A DNA stretch of 64,000 nt from Streptomyces carminius (GCF_002794255.1 NZ_PGGW01000005.1:62001-126000); one strand, 5' to 3'. Counted from the stretch's first letter, positions 26,971 through 38,092 are shown. Notes: a model not told the origin generated them from the sequence alone. Numbers and translations are program-made.

Positions 26971-27678
26971 TTACGGCCAGCTCGCGACCAGATAACCGAC
27001 TCCGTACGGCGCCCGGTCGTACAGCAGCCGTCCCGCCAGGTCCGCGCCCTCCGCCGCCCCGGCCAGCACCTGCCAGCAGGACCGGCCGGACGCGCCCAGC
27101 TCGTAGGCCAGTTCCTCGTCCAGGGCCAGCAGCCCGGCGGTGTCGGCGGCGGCCAGGGCACGGGCCGCGGCGGAGTCGAAGGCGGCGGCCCGCTCGTCGA
27201 AGTAGCCGGGCGCCTTCACCGTCCGGCAGGTGGTGCCGTCTCCCATGACCAGCAGCGCCACCCGCTCCGGTCCGGCCGCCAGTTCCCGCCCGGCGGCCGC
27301 GCACCGCTCACGGGGCAGGGGCTCCCCCACCCCCAGTCCCTCGACGGGCGCGGCGCCCCACCCGGTGCGCTCCAGCAGCCAGGCGCCCACGGCCAGGGAC
27401 GGCGGCAGCGGGCGGTCGGCGGGCCCGCCCGTCCCGAGACGGACCTCCAGGTCCACGCCGAAGGGCCGGAAGGACCCGGTGGCGCCCGCGGGGTGCCGGC
27501 CCCGGCCCGCCGGTTCGGCGGGTCCGACGACCACGAGCCGGTCGGGACGCGCGGCGGCCAGGACGGCGATCGCGTCGTAGCAGGCGGCCCGGGCGTCGTC
27601 CATCTCCTGGGCGGCGGCGCCCGCGATCTCGGGCACCAGCAGCGGCGGACAGGGGCATACTGCGGCGGCGGCAAGCAT
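26971..27678 (-). CDS. Class III extradiol dioxygenase-fold protein
   Basis: A 235-residue protein starting MLAAAAVCPCPPLLVPEI. Homologues next to miaB in actinobacteria are annotated as class III aromatic ring-opening dioxygenase-like (LigB-like) proteins of unknown substrate. Visible features are P-x-P-P-L-L-V-P-E near the N-terminus and the ALLVMGDGTTCRT motif. I cannot confirm the iron ligands, so activity is doubtful. ATG 27678 is 77 bp downstream of miaB on the same strand, which suggests cotranscription. Confidence 0.75.
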   Translation of the reverse strand: MLAAAAVCPCPPLLVPEIAGAAAQEMDDARAACYDAIAVLAAARPDRLVVVGPAEPAGRGRHPAGATGSFRPFGVDLEVRLGTGGPADRPLPPSLAVGAWLLERTGWGAAPVEGLGVGEPLPRERCAAAGRELAAGPERVALLVMGDGTTCRTVKAPGYFDERAAAFDSAAARALAAADTAGLLALDEELAYELGASGRSCWQVLAGAAEGADLAGRLLYDRAPYGVGYLVASWP

Positions 27679-27755
27679 GCCGCCGAGCCTATCGCCGCAC
27701 CGCCCAACCGCCAGAGGGCGTGCGGGAGACGGCCGGGCGGTCCGTCCGTACGTGC

Positions 27756-29261
27756 TCAGCCGGCGTGGCAGCCGTCCGGCGCGGCGGGCAGCGGCTCCGG
27801 GACGCCGACGGCCGGCAGGCCGAGCAGCACGCTCTTTCCGCCGGACGCTGCCCCCGAGGGCCCCCCGGGCGCGGCGGTGCGCCGCTCCCAGGCGTCGCCG
27901 GCGCGGGTGCGCCGCACCCCGAGCACCGGGCCCTCGGCCAGGAGGTGGTGCGGGGCGGCGTAGGTGATCTCCACCGTGGCCATGTCCCCCGGGCGCGGCA
28001 CGTCCCGCTCGGGACGGGTGAAGTGCACCAGCCGGTTGTCGGGGGCACGGCCGGACAGCCGCCGGGTGGCGCCGTCCTTGCGGCCCTCGCCCTCGGCGAC
28101 CATGACCTCCAGGGTCCGCCCGGTCTGCTTCCCGTTCTCCGACCAGGAGATCTCCTCCTGAAGGGCGACCAGACGCTCGTACCGCGCCTGCACGACCTCC
28201 TTGGGGATCTGCCCGTCCATCTCGGCGGCCGGGGTGCCGGGGCGCTTGGAGTACTGGAAGGTGAACGCCTGGGCGAAGCGCGCCTCGCGGACCACGTGCA
28301 GGGTCTGCTCGAAGTCCTCCTCGGTCTCGCCGGGGAAGCCCACGATGATGTCGGTGGAGATCGCCGCGTCGGGGATCGCGGCCCGGACCTTCTCGATGAT
28401 CCCCAGGTAGCGCTCCTGCCGGTAGGAGCGGCGCATCGCCCGCAGCACCCGGTCGGAGCCGGACTGCAGCGGCATGTGGAGCTGCGGCATCACGTTCTCC
28501 GTCTCGGCCATGGCGGCGATGACGTCGTCGGTGAAGTCGCGCGGGTGCGGGGAGGTGAAGCGGACCCGCTCCAGGCCGTCCACCTGCCCGCAGGCGCGCA
28601 GCAGCTTGGAGAACGCCTCGCGGTCGCCGATGTCGGACCCGTAGGCGTTCACGTTCTGCCCCAGCAGCGTGATCTCGGTGACGCCCTCGGCGACCAGCGC
28701 CTCGACCTCGGCGAGGATGTCGCCGGGCCGGCGGTCCTTCTCCTTGCCGCGCAGCGCCGGGACGATGCAGAAGGTGCAGGTGTTGTTGCAGCCGACCGAG
28801 ATGGAGACCCAGGCCGCGTACGCGCTCTCCCGCCGGGTCGGCAGCGTGGAGGGGAACGCCTCCAGCGACTCGGCGATCTCGACCTGCGCCTCCTGCTGGA
28901 CGCGGGCCCGCTCCAGCAGCACCGGCAGGCTGCCGATGTTGTGGGTGCCGAAGACCACGTCGACCCAGGGCGCGCGCCGCACGATGGTGTCGCGGTCCTT
29001 CTGCGCCAGGCAGCCGCCGACCGCGATCTGCATGCCCGGCCGGGACGTCTTCTGCGGCGCGAGCCGCCCGAGGTTGCCGTACAGCTTGTTGTCGGCGTTC
29101 TCCCGCACCGCGCAGGTGTTGAAGACGACCACGTCGGCGGCCTCGGCGTCCTTGGGCGCCCGGACATAGCCCGCGTCCTCCAGCAGGCCCGACAGGCGCT
29201 CGGAGTCGTGGACGTTCATCTGGCACCCGTAGGTGCGCACCTGGTAAGTCTTCGCACTCAT
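27756..29261 (-). CDS. miaB: tRNA-2-methylthio-N6-dimethylallyladenosine synthase
   Basis: MiaB adds a methylthio group to C2 of i6A37, the step after MiaA. The 501-residue radical SAM enzyme has N-terminal cluster cysteines C13, C50 and C84, the SAM-cluster motif C158-x3-C162-x2-C165, and a C-terminal TRAM domain. The last 40 residues are a Gly/Ala-rich extension ending in PDGCHAG. ATG 29261 is the family start (M-S-A-K-T-Y-Q-V). Far-upstream open frame to 31493 overlaps the TAXI and gluK genes and is a shadow. It is divergent from the TAXI gene. Confidence 0.96.
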   Translation of the reverse strand: MSAKTYQVRTYGCQMNVHDSERLSGLLEDAGYVRAPKDAEAADVVVFNTCAVRENADNKLYGNLGRLAPQKTSRPGMQIAVGGCLAQKDRDTIVRRAPWVDVVFGTHNIGSLPVLLERARVQQEAQVEIAESLEAFPSTLPTRRESAYAAWVSISVGCNNTCTFCIVPALRGKEKDRRPGDILAEVEALVAEGVTEITLLGQNVNAYGSDIGDREAFSKLLRACGQVDGLERVRFTSPHPRDFTDDVIAAMAETENVMPQLHMPLQSGSDRVLRAMRRSYRQERYLGIIEKVRAAIPDAAISTDIIVGFPGETEEDFEQTLHVVREARFAQAFTFQYSKRPGTPAAEMDGQIPKEVVQARYERLVALQEEISWSENGKQTGRTLEVMVAEGEGRKDGATRRLSGRAPDNRLVHFTRPERDVPRPGDMATVEITYAAPHHLLAEGPVLGVRRTRAGDAWERRTAAPGGPSGAASGGKSVLLGLPAVGVPEPLPAAPDGCHAG

Positions 29262-29363
29262 CTCAGTCGACAGGGTACGTGTTCGCGTCCCGCCCCCGCC
29301 TCCCCCTTCTGTTGTTCCCCGCCGCTGTTCCCGCCGTGCGCCGGCCCTGGCAGGATCGGTGCC

Positions 29364-30362
29364 ATGGTCTCGCCGTCCCTGCGCCGCCCGGGAAGACGCC
29401 GGCTGCTGACGGCCGCCGCCGCGGCGGCGGCCGCGCTGGCACTGCTGCTGTGGTGGCTGCCGCCCGGTGGCGGACCGGAGCCCGGCGGGCCGGTGGCCTT
29501 CACCACGGGCTCCCGGGGCGGGGTGTACGAGCGCTACGGGCAGATGCTCAAGGAGCAGCTGGAACGCGACCTGCCCGAGGTGGAGGTGACGCTCCAGACC
29601 AGCGCGGGCTCCGTGGAGAACCTCGACCGGCTGGTCTCCGGCAAGGCATCGTTCACCATCGCCGCGGCCGACGCGGTCGCGGCCCACCTGGAGTCGGGAA
29701 AGCCCGGCGCCGACCGGCTGCGGGCCTGCGCACGGCTGTACGACGACTACATCCAGCTCGTCGTCCCGGCCGACTCGCCGGTGCGCTCCGCCAAGGACCT
29801 GGCGGGGCTGCGGGTGGGCATGGGACAGCCGCGCTCGGGGGTCAGCCTGATCGCCGGGCGGCTGCTGCGGGCCGCCGGGCTGGACCCGGCGAAGGACGTC
29901 GTACCGGTGCCGGAGGGCATCGGCCGGCTGCCGGACCTGCTGACCCGCGGTGAGCTGGACGCCTTCTTCTGGTCGGGCGGGCTGCCGACCGGCGCGGTCG
30001 AGGAACTCGCCGAGGAGACCGAGATCCGGCTCGTGCCCCTCGGCGACCTGGTGCCGGCGCTGCACGCGCAGGAGCCCCGGACCCGCTACTACCGGGCCGC
30101 GCTGATGCCCGCCGACGCCTACCCGTCCGTCCAGGACGGCAACGCGGTCGAGACCATCGCGGTGGCCAACCTGCTGGTCGCCACGGAGGGCACGGACGAC
30201 ACACTGACCGAGGAGGTCACCCGCTCGGTGATCAACAGCCGGGACCGCATCGGCCGCGAGGTGCACGCCGCCCAGAAGGTCGATCTGCGCACCGCCATCC
30301 ACACCCATCCGCTTCCCCTGCACCGGGGCGCCGAGCGCTACTACCGGTCCGTCAAGTCCTGA
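29364..30362 (+). CDS. Orphan TAXI-family solute-binding protein
   Basis: A 332-residue exported protein. An Arg-rich start and a hydrophobic stretch (residues 14-32) form a signal sequence or membrane anchor, with no lipobox cysteine. The TAXI features T-x-G-S-x-G-G-V-Y-x-x-Y (near 48) and the [10 protein letters not shown] segment are present. TAXI proteins normally serve TRAP transporters for acidic solutes such as glutamate, but no TRAP permease gene is nearby. It is convergent with gluK (113 bp apart) and divergent from miaB, with ATG 29364 preceded by AGGA. A sensing role is an inference. Confidence 0.85.
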   Translation: MVSPSLRRPGRRRLLTAAAAAAAALALLLWWLPPGGGPEPGGPVAFTTGSRGGVYERYGQMLKEQLERDLPEVEVTLQTSAGSVENLDRLVSGKASFTIAAADAVAAHLESGKPGADRLRACARLYDDYIQLVVPADSPVRSAKDLAGLRVGMGQPRSGVSLIAGRLLRAAGLDPAKDVVPVPEGIGRLPDLLTRGELDAFFWSGGLPTGAVEELAEETEIRLVPLGDLVPALHAQEPRTRYYRAALMPADAYPSVQDGNAVETIAVANLLVATEGTDDTLTEEVTRSVINSRDRIGREVHAAQKVDLRTAIHTHPLPLHRGAERYYRSVKS

Positions 30363-30475
30363 AGCCGGACCGGCCGGGGGTGCGGGGCGGGGGTGCGAGG
30401 CGGGGCCGGGGCCGTCGCGGCTTCTCACTTCTCGTCGTCCTCCGCCGTCCTTCACCGTCCTCCGCACTCCCTGCG

Positions 30476-31903
30476 TCACTCCTCCTCCGGCGCGTTCCGC
30501 GGCAGGCTGATCACCACCCGCAGTCCGTGCGGCTCGTTGGGGGTGAAGGAGATCCCCGCCCCGCCCGCGGCGAGCAGCGCCCGGCAGATGGACAGCCCGA
30601 GTCCGGACCCGGAGACGTTCTGGTGGCGGCCGCTGCGCCAGAAGCGGTCCCCGATCCGGCCGAGCTCCTCCTCGGTGAGTCCGGGACCGCGGTCGGCGAC
30701 CTCGACGGTCACCCGCGCACCGGCGGAGACGACCGCCACGGTGACCGACTCCCCCTCCGGGGTGAACTTCAGCGCGTTGTCCACGACCGCGTCCAGCGCG
30801 CTGGACAGCGCGACCGGGTCGGCCCACCCCGTCACCGCGCCGTTGCCCGCCACGCGCAGCGAGACACCCTCGCGGTCGGCGACCGGCCGCCAGGCGGCGA
30901 CGCGCTCGGCGGCGAGGCCGGCCACGTCGGTCAGCCGCAGGTCGGCACGGGCGTGCTCGGCCAGCGCCAGGCCCAGCAGGTCGTCGAGCACCCTGGCCAG
31001 ATGCTTGCCCTCGGCCCGTACCGAGGCGATCTCCTCGTTCCCCTCGGGGAGCTCCAGGGCCAGCAGGTCGATGCGCAGCAGCAGGGCGGCGAGCGGATTG
31101 CGGAGCTGGTGCGAGGCGTCGGCGACGAAGGCGCGCTGCTGCTCCAGGGCGTTCTCGACGTGGTCGGCCATCTCGTTGAAGGACCGTGCCAGGCGCCGCA
31201 GCTCCGGCGGCCCGCTCGAGGCCGCCACCCGGGACGCCATCCGCCCGGTGGCGATGTCGTGGGCGGCCCGGTCCAGCACCCGCACCGGCGCGAGCACCCA
31301 GCCGGTCAGCCGGACGGCCACGGCGACCGCCACCAGCATGGCGGCCGCCTCCCCGGCGGCCAGCGGCAGCCAGTCCCGCAGGATGCGGGAGCGCATCGGA
31401 CCGGTGGGCGAGTCGGTCAGCACGACGGCGACGACATCGCCGTCGCGGACGACCGGCGAGGCGATCGCCAGCCTGCCCCGCTCCCAGGGCCACACCTGGG
31501 CCGGGTCGTGGCTGCGGCGCCCGACCAGCGCCTCGGCGAAGGCCCCGGCGCCCTCCTCGTCCGCGGGGACCCGCCAGTGGCCCGGTGCCGCGGCCATCGC
31601 GGTGCCGTCGCGGTAGAAGACCCCGGCGCGGATGCCGTACAGCTCGTGGTAGCGCTCCAGCTCGTCGCGGAGCATGGCCAGCCGCTCGTTCTGCTGCCGG
31701 GCCTCGGCGGTGGTGGGGCTGTTCGCCGGGGGGCGGATGGTGACGTACTGGGCCAGGGACGCGAAGCGGGCGGTGTCGTCGATGCGGTCCACCACGACAC
31801 GCTGCTGCTCGGCGGCGGCCATGCTCGCGGCGAGCGGGAAACCGAGGGCGAGCAGCACACCGGCCATCAGCACGATGAGGATGGCGAGCAGACGGGTACG
31901 CAC
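30476..31903 (-). CDS. gluK: Glutamate-linked sensor histidine kinase GluK
   Basis: A 475-residue membrane kinase. TM1 is at residues 5-30, an extracytoplasmic sensor loop of about 140 residues follows, TM2 is near 180-205, then HAMP, the phosphoacceptor ([10 protein letters not shown], near 268) and HATPase_c with D-R-G-P-G-L and [10 protein letters not shown]. From memory its S. coelicolor orthologue (with GluR) responds to glutamate and activates gluABCD; here that is transferred by synteny. GTG 31903 lies 33 bp downstream of the gluR stop, same strand. Its 3' end faces the TAXI gene. Confidence 0.93.
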   Translation of the reverse strand: MRTRLLAILIVLMAGVLLALGFPLAASMAAAEQQRVVVDRIDDTARFASLAQYVTIRPPANSPTTAEARQQNERLAMLRDELERYHELYGIRAGVFYRDGTAMAAAPGHWRVPADEEGAGAFAEALVGRRSHDPAQVWPWERGRLAIASPVVRDGDVVAVVLTDSPTGPMRSRILRDWLPLAAGEAAAMLVAVAVAVRLTGWVLAPVRVLDRAAHDIATGRMASRVAASSGPPELRRLARSFNEMADHVENALEQQRAFVADASHQLRNPLAALLLRIDLLALELPEGNEEIASVRAEGKHLARVLDDLLGLALAEHARADLRLTDVAGLAAERVAAWRPVADREGVSLRVAGNGAVTGWADPVALSSALDAVVDNALKFTPEGESVTVAVVSAGARVTVEVADRGPGLTEEELGRIGDRFWRSGRHQNVSGSGLGLSICRALLAAGGAGISFTPNEPHGLRVVISLPRNAPEEE

Positions 31904-31936
31904 GGGAGCGGTCCGAACCTTCCGGGCCTGCCGGTC

Positions 31937-32668
31937 TCAGCCGGTCGGGGCGATGAGCCGGTAGCCGACGCCGCGCACCGTCTCGATGAGGGCGGGCAGC
32001 CTCAGCTTGGCGCGCAGCGAGGCGATGTGCACCTCCAGGGTGCGGCCGGTGCCCTCCCAGCTGGTGCGCCAGACCTCGCTGATGATCTGCTCACGGCGGA
32101 AGACGACGCCCGGGCGCTGGGCGAGCAGCGCGAGCAGGTCGAACTCCTTGCGGGTGAGGGTGACCACCTCCCCGTTCACCGCCACCCGGCGGGTGGCGGT
32201 CTGGATGGTCAGCGGTCCCAGGCACAGCTCCCGCGCGCCGTCCGGGCCGCCCGTCCCGTCCCGGCCGGTACCGTCGGCCGCCGCGGTGGTGGTGGCGGCG
32301 CCGGTGCGGCGGCTGACGGCGTGGATGCGGGCGAGCAGTTCGGCGGTGTCGTACGGCTTGACCACGTAGTCGTCGGCGCCCAGGTTGAGGCCGTGCACCC
32401 GGGAGCGCACGTCGGCCCGTGCCGTGACCATGATCACGGGGGTGGTGGTCAGCCGCCGGATGCGTCCGCACACCTCGAAGCCGTCGGTGTCGGGCAGACC
32501 GAGGTCGAGCAGCACCACCTCGAAGGGCGCCGCCACGCCGTCGGGCAGCAGGCGCCTGAGGGCCTCCTCACCGCCGCGGGCGTGCACCACGTCGAAGCCG
32601 TGCCGGGTGAGCACCGCGGACAGCGCCGCGGCCACCCGGTCGTCGTCCTCGACGAGCAGCAGTCTCAT
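31937..32668 (-). CDS. gluR: OmpR-family response regulator GluR
   Basis: A 243-residue regulator. The receiver has D8-D9-D10, phosphoacceptor D55 (VLLDLGLPD), T in VTAR and K in VVKPYD, followed by a winged-helix output domain ([27 protein letters not shown]). A Gly/Thr/Asp-rich insertion of about 20 residues separates them. ATG 32668 is preceded by GGAGGGGGAG. It is divergent from the glutamate transporter gluABCD and cotranscribed with gluK, so it should control the transporter promoter. Confidence 0.94.
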   Translation of the reverse strand: MRLLLVEDDDRVAAALSAVLTRHGFDVVHARGGEEALRRLLPDGVAAPFEVVLLDLGLPDTDGFEVCGRIRRLTTTPVIMVTARADVRSRVHGLNLGADDYVVKPYDTAELLARIHAVSRRTGAATTTAAADGTGRDGTGGPDGARELCLGPLTIQTATRRVAVNGEVVTLTRKEFDLLALLAQRPGVVFRREQIISEVWRTSWEGTGRTLEVHIASLRAKLRLPALIETVRGVGYRLIAPTG

Positions 32669-32844
32669 GGCTCCCCCTCCGCCGGCTCTCCCCGGCCTCT
32701 CCGGGCCCTCCCCGGCGCCACAGGCATCCACGCCGATCCGGCACGGTACGTCAAGACCGCCCCCGTTCACCCTCACGCTATGCGGTGGATACACCACGCG
32801 GTAAGGCATTCGAGCGATACGTCCGGTTGCCACCCGATCGTTAT

Positions 32845-32879
32845 GCTCAATTTCAGCTCAGATGTGATGACGCTGCTCA
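32845..32879 (+). promoter_or_regulatory. GCTCA direct repeats, candidate GluR binding region
   Basis: Three GCTCA copies lie at 32845-32849, 32856-32860 and 32875-32879 (spacings 11 and 19 bp), upstream of gluA. The first two are one helical turn apart, the spacing OmpR-type regulators often use. The assignment is a guess from geometry. Confidence 0.35.
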
Positions 32880-32922
32880 GCGGCGGTCACTAAGGTCCCC
32901 TCAACCGACGAGGACGGAGCGA

Positions 32923-33705
<783 letters not shown>

Positions 33706-33755
33706 GCCCGGCTCAGCGGAACCACGTACGACTCGAGATCCCAGGGATGTTCACC

Positions 33756-34586
33756 ATGACTCTCCGCAAAGCCGGCCTCGCGGCCGCCACGGCACTCGCC
33801 CTCTCCCTGACCGCCACGGCCTGCGGCGGAGGCGACAGCGGTTCGGGCGGCGACAAGATCAACATCGGTATCAAGTTCGACCAGCCGGGCCTGGGCCTGA
33901 AGACCCAGGACGGCGACTACACCGGCTTCGACGTGGACGTGGCCAAGTACGTCGCCAAGGAGCTCGGCCACGAGGAGGGGGACATCACCTGGAAGCAGGC
34001 CCCCAGCAACGAGCGCGAGAACATGATCGCCAACGGTGACGTGGACTTCATCGTCGCCACCTACACGATCAACGACGAGCGCAAGGAGCGGGTCAGCTTC
34101 GCCGGGCCGTACTTCCTCGCCCACCAGGACCTGCTGGTGCGCGCCGACGACAGCACCGTCCGGAGCGAGGACGACCTGAACACCAGCGAGCTGAAGCTGT
34201 GCTCGGTCACCGGCTCCACCTCCGCGCAGAACGTCAAGAACGACTTCGCCCCGAAGGCCAACCTGATCAACTACGGCGGCTACTCGGAGTGCCTGACCGG
34301 TCTGGAGAACAAGACCGTCGACGCCCTGACCACCGACGACTCCATCCTGGCCGGCTTCGCCGCGCAGGAGGAGCACCAGGGCAAGTTCAAGCTCGCCGGT
34401 CTCAACCTCAGCGACGAGCCCTACGGCATCGGCCTGAAGAAGGGCGACACCGAACTGCAGCAGAAGATCAACGACGCCCTGAAGAAGATGGTCGACGAGG
34501 GTGCCTGGGAGGAGGCCGCCAAGAAGCACTTCGGCCCGGCCAACTACGAGTACGAGGCCGCCCCGGAGATCACCGAGAAGAGCTGA
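33756..34586 (+). CDS. gluB: Glutamate ABC transporter substrate-binding lipoprotein
   Basis: A 276-residue extracellular binding protein of the SBP_bac_3 family. The signal peptide ends in the lipobox A-T-A-C23-G-G-G, so the mature protein is a membrane-anchored lipoprotein. The acidic amino acid binding fold is recognisable in G-I-K-F-D-Q-P, G-D-Y-T-G-F-D-V-D and D-F-I-V-A-T-Y. ATG 33756 has AGGGA 8 bases upstream; an ATG three codons earlier has none. It delivers glutamate to GluCD. Confidence 0.95.
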   Translation: MTLRKAGLAAATALALSLTATACGGGDSGSGGDKINIGIKFDQPGLGLKTQDGDYTGFDVDVAKYVAKELGHEEGDITWKQAPSNERENMIANGDVDFIVATYTINDERKERVSFAGPYFLAHQDLLVRADDSTVRSEDDLNTSELKLCSVTGSTSAQNVKNDFAPKANLINYGGYSECLTGLENKTVDALTTDDSILAGFAAQEEHQGKFKLAGLNLSDEPYGIGLKKGDTELQQKINDALKKMVDEGAWEEAAKKHFGPANYEYEAAPEITEKS

Positions 34587-34679
34587 CCTGGCGGATGTCC
34601 GCGGTGCGCCGCCCGATGCGGGCGGCGCACCGCGCCCTCCGACGAGACGCCATCCGACGAGGCGAGAGCGCGGGAGAAC

Positions 34680-35357
34680 GTGTTCGACTTTCTTGATTCC
34701 GGGCAGTACGACGTGCTCGGAGCCTTCTGGGTGACGGTGCAGCTCACCTTCTACTCGGCGATCGGCTCCCTGGTCTGGGGAACGGTCCTGGCCGCCATGC
34801 GGGTCAGCCCGGTGCCGCTGATGCGCGGCTTCGGCACCACGTATGTCAACCTCGTGCGGAACATTCCGCTGACGGTCATCATCCTGGCCGCCTCCCTGGG
34901 GCTGTTCCAGACTCTGGGCATCACGCTGACCGGCAGCGACGACTTCAAGGTGATCGGCTTCCGGCTGGCCGTACTCGGCCTGGCCGCCTACCACGCCACC
35001 TTCGTCTGCGAAGCGCTGCGGTCCGGCATCAACACGGTGCCCGTCGGACAGGCCGAGGCCGCCCGCGCCATGGGACTGAGCTTCTTCCAGGTGCTGACGC
35101 TCGTCGTCCTCCCGCAGGCCTTCCGCTCCGTGGTGGCGCCACTGGCGAACGTCCTGATCGCCCTGACCAAGAACACCACGGTGGCGGCGGCCATCGGGGT
35201 CTCGGAGGCCGCGCTGCTGATGAAGGAGATGATCGAGACCGAGAGCGACGCCCTCTTCCTGATCTCCGCGATGTTCGCCTTCGGATTCGTTGTCCTGACC
35301 CTGCCCACCGGCATGTTGCTGGGCTGGGTGAGCAAGCGCGTGGCGGTGAAGCGATGA
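34680..35357 (+). CDS. gluC: Glutamate ABC transporter permease GluC
   Basis: A 225-residue membrane permease with about five hydrophobic segments and the EAA loop of amino acid permeases (GQAEAARAMGLSFFQ, followed by L-P-Q-A-F). GTG 34680 has GGGAGA upstream. The last codons overlap the start of gluD (ATGA), so the two permeases are translationally coupled and probably form a heterodimer. Confidence 0.94.
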   Translation: MFDFLDSGQYDVLGAFWVTVQLTFYSAIGSLVWGTVLAAMRVSPVPLMRGFGTTYVNLVRNIPLTVIILAASLGLFQTLGITLTGSDDFKVIGFRLAVLGLAAYHATFVCEALRSGINTVPVGQAEAARAMGLSFFQVLTLVVLPQAFRSVVAPLANVLIALTKNTTVAAAIGVSEAALLMKEMIETESDALFLISAMFAFGFVVLTLPTGMLLGWVSKRVAVKR

Positions 35358-36265
35358 GCGACATGTCCGTTCTCTACGACGCGCCCGGCCCGCGGGCCAG
35401 GGCGCGCAACATCCTCTACTCCGTGGTGTTCCTCGTCCTCCTCGCCCTCGCCCTGTGGTGGGTGCTGGACGCCATGGCCGACAAGGACCAGCTCGACGGG
35501 GAGAAGTGGAGCCCGTTCGTCACCGACGGCCGGGTGTGGACGACCTACCTGATCCCGGGTCTGCTCAACACCCTCAAGGCGGCCGCCCTGTCCATCCTCA
35601 TCGCGCTCCCGCTGGGCGCGCTGTTCGGGGTGGCCAGGCTCTCGGATCGCCGGTGGGTCCGTATGACCGTCGGCGCCGTGGTGGAGTTCTTCCGCGCCAT
35701 CCCGGTGCTGCTGATGATGTTCTTCGCCAATGCGGCGTACGCGCAGTTCACCGACATCTCCTCCGATCTGCGCCCGCTGTACGCGGTGGTGACGGGTCTG
35801 GTGCTCTACAACGCCTCGGTCATCGCCGAGATCGTCCGGGCGGGCATTCTCTCCCTGCCCTCCGGCCAGACCGACGCGGCCAAGGCCATCGGTATGCGCA
35901 AGGGCCAGCTCATGGTCTACGTACTGCTGCCGCAGGCGGTCACCGCGATGCTGCCCGCGTTGGTCAGCCAGCTCGTCGTGATCGTCAAGGACACGGCACT
36001 GGGCGGTGCGCTGCTGGGCTACGAGGAGCTGCTGAACCAGGTGCGGTTGATCGCGGCCAACTACGGCGCGAACACCATCGCCGCCTTCACGGTGGTCGCG
36101 CTGCTCTTCGTGGTGCTGAACTTCCTGCTCACCACCTTCGCGGGCTGGCTCGAGGGCCGGCTCCGGCGCGGCAAGCGGTCGAGCGGCGCGGTGCTCCACG
36201 GCGGCGCCGACACGGAGATGGAGTTCGACGAGCCCCATGTCGAGCCCCCCGCCGGGAAGCGGTAA
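35354..36265 (+). CDS. gluD: Glutamate ABC transporter permease GluD
   Basis: A 303-residue membrane permease. It has an N-terminal hydrophobic anchor (about 20-40), then the transmembrane core with the EAA motif (GQTDAAKAIGMRKGQ, followed by L-P-Q-A-V). The C-terminal 45 residues are polar (RRGKRSSGAV, then acidic). It starts with ATG overlapping the gluC stop and is followed by a very strong terminator. It completes the gluABCD importer. Confidence 0.94.
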   Translation: MSDMSVLYDAPGPRARARNILYSVVFLVLLALALWWVLDAMADKDQLDGEKWSPFVTDGRVWTTYLIPGLLNTLKAAALSILIALPLGALFGVARLSDRRWVRMTVGAVVEFFRAIPVLLMMFFANAAYAQFTDISSDLRPLYAVVTGLVLYNASVIAEIVRAGILSLPSGQTDAAKAIGMRKGQLMVYVLLPQAVTAMLPALVSQLVVIVKDTALGGALLGYEELLNQVRLIAANYGANTIAAFTVVALLFVVLNFLLTTFAGWLEGRLRRGKRSSGAVLHGGADTEMEFDEPHVEPPAGKR

Positions 36266-36297
36266 CGGCTGGGCAAGGGGCCCGCGCCCGCTCGACG

Positions 36298-36343
36298 CCC
36301 ACTGCCTGTGCCCCCGTCGCTTGACGGGGGCACAGGCAGTGGG
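36298..36343. terminator. Strong terminator after gluABCD (21-bp perfect stem)
   Basis: A perfect 21-bp stem (left arm begins cccactgcctgtgccccc) has a GCTT tetraloop. It lies 33 bp after the gluD stop. No T-tract follows. Its near symmetry would end transcription from either side. Confidence 0.88.
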
Positions 36344-36433
36344 TTGCATACGTTGTGTGATCGTGCACCGGGCTCCATCGGCTCCACCCCTCTCATTCAT
36401 CAAGAACCACAAGAACTGCGAGGGCCGGACACC

Positions 36434-38092
36434 GTGGACCCGGTGATCGTCGTCGGCGCGGGCCCGGTCGGGCTCGCGCTGTCGCTGGCGCTCGCGCGTC
36501 ACGGTGTTCCGTCGGTGGTGTTCGACGCGGGTGACGGCGAGGTGGAGCCGCGCGCGGCACGTACCTGTGTGCTGCGGCCCGACACCGCCGCCCAGGTCGC
36601 CCAGGTGTTCGCCCTGGGTGGTGCCCGGTGGGCGGCCTGGCGCATCGAACGGCGGCGGCAGCCGGTGCGGCGGGTGGAACTGGACGCCGACACCTCACCG
36701 GTGCATCTGCAGCAGTACGCCCTGGAGCGGAGCCTGCGGGCCGCGCTGGAGCGGGAGTCGCTGGCCCGGATCGTCACCGGGGCCCGGCTGGACGAGCTGG
36801 AGCAGGACGGACGGGGGGTCGCGGCACACACCCGGGGGCCGGACGGCACCTGGTGGCGCGGCAGTTACCTGGTGGGCTGTGACGGGGCCCGCTCCACGGT
36901 GCGCAAACTGCTCGGCGTCCGCTTCCCCGGGCGCACCTCGGTGGAGCGGCACGCGGTGGCGGCGCTCCGTGTCGAACTGCCCTGGGACGGTGAGGCGCTG
37001 CTGCACCGCGAGGTTCCGGGCCGGGGCGACGAGGCGGTGGCGCGTCCGCTGCCGAACGGGGTGTGGCGGCTGGACTGGCTGCTGCCGCCACGCGGCGAGC
37101 TGGTCACCCCGGAGGAACTGCTGGACCGGATACGCGGCACCCTGACCGCCTGGTGCGGCGAGGTGCCGCCGTACGAGCTGCTGGACACCGGCGTGTACAC
37201 CGCGCACCAGCGGCTGGCCCGGCGCTGGCGTGCGGGGCGCGTCTTCCTGGCCGGGGACGCGGCGCGGCTGCTGGGCGCGCTGGGCACCCAGCCGGTCGAC
37301 GAGGGGCTGCGGGACGCCGCCAACCTCGCCTGGAAGCTGGCGCTGTGCTGGCACCGCAGGGCACCGGAGGAACTGCTCGACAGCTACGGGGCCGAGCGCC
37401 GGGGGGCTGTCGGGGCCCGGCTGCGCGCCCTCGACCAGGCGCTGCCGCTGGTGCGCGGGAGCGGCGGTCTGCGCACCCTGCTGCCCGGGGGCTCCCGGGG
37501 CCGGCTCGATCTGCTGACGGACGGGCACCTGGGGCGCGGCCCGCTGGGCGCGCCGCCCCGCTACGAGAGTTCACCGCCGGCACCGGACGAGTACACGGTG
37601 CCCGGCGCGGTGGAGGTCGGCACCGCGCCGGGCGCGCCGGTGGTGGACGTACCGGTGACGGCCCTGGACGGCACCCGGGAGCGGCTGTGGCAGCGGTTGG
37701 GCCGCGGTCTGCTGGTGCTGCTGGTGGCGCCCGGCACCCAGGTGTGGGACAGCCGCCACTGGCTGTCGGCCGGGCTGATGCCGCAGCTGGCCGCCGTGGT
37801 GGAACGGCTGCCGCCGGCCGCCGAACTGCTGGTCGCCGAGAGCTATCCGGGCGCGGCCGCCCACACCGTTCTGGTGATCCGGCCGGACGGGCATCTGGCG
37901 GCCGCGCTGCCGGGGGCCCGGACGGACGAGCTGCGTGCCTGCGTCGAGGCGGTCCGCGGGGCGGTGGCCCGGGGGCCCGCCGGGGACGGCAAGGGCGACG
38001 AGGGCGGAGAGGGCGGAGAGAAGCGCGGGACCGGCGAAGACGCCACCGGACCCGGTACGGGGCGGAGCGGGCGTCCGGCGGACCGGCCCTGA
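36434..38092 (+). CDS. FAD-dependent monooxygenase, aromatic hydroxylase type
   Basis: A 552-residue flavoprotein of the PheA/TfdB/polyketide-hydroxylase family that hydroxylates aromatic substrates with NAD(P)H and oxygen. Motifs: FAD-binding G-A-G-P-V-G-L-A near residue 8, the D-G fingerprint (LVGCDGARSTVRKLLG), and the G-D motif (VFLAGDAARLLGALGTQP, then V-D-E-G-L-R-D-A-A-N-L). A thioredoxin-like C-terminal domain follows, with a Gly/Glu/Lys-rich tail of 50 residues. GTG 36434 has GAGGG upstream. No polyketide synthase or related gene is nearby, so its substrate is unknown. It is probably an accessory gene. Confidence 0.82.
   Translation: MDPVIVVGAGPVGLALSLALARHGVPSVVFDAGDGEVEPRAARTCVLRPDTAAQVAQVFALGGARWAAWRIERRRQPVRRVELDADTSPVHLQQYALERSLRAALERESLARIVTGARLDELEQDGRGVAAHTRGPDGTWWRGSYLVGCDGARSTVRKLLGVRFPGRTSVERHAVAALRVELPWDGEALLHREVPGRGDEAVARPLPNGVWRLDWLLPPRGELVTPEELLDRIRGTLTAWCGEVPPYELLDTGVYTAHQRLARRWRAGRVFLAGDAARLLGALGTQPVDEGLRDAANLAWKLALCWHRRAPEELLDSYGAERRGAVGARLRALDQALPLVRGSGGLRTLLPGGSRGRLDLLTDGHLGRGPLGAPPRYESSPPAPDEYTVPGAVEVGTAPGAPVVDVPVTALDGTRERLWQRLGRGLLVLLVAPGTQVWDSRHWLSAGLMPQLAAVVERLPPAAELLVAESYPGAAAHTVLVIRPDGHLAAALPGARTDELRACVEAVRGAVARGPAGDGKGDEGGEGGEKRGTGEDATGPGTGRSGRPADRP

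Noticed and set aside
29239..29250. A TTA triplet near the miaB start (possible bldA codon)
   Set aside because: In the miaB frame it reads ACT-TAC, so the TTA is out of frame.
27756..31493. A 1245-codon reading frame extending miaB upstream across the TAXI and gluK genes
   Set aside because: The extension overlaps genes with clear motifs, and MiaB homology begins at 29261.
36298..36343. The 21-bp palindrome as an insertion-sequence end
   Set aside because: It lies directly downstream of gluD with no target duplication, no transposase and no second copy nearby, so termination is the simpler reading.
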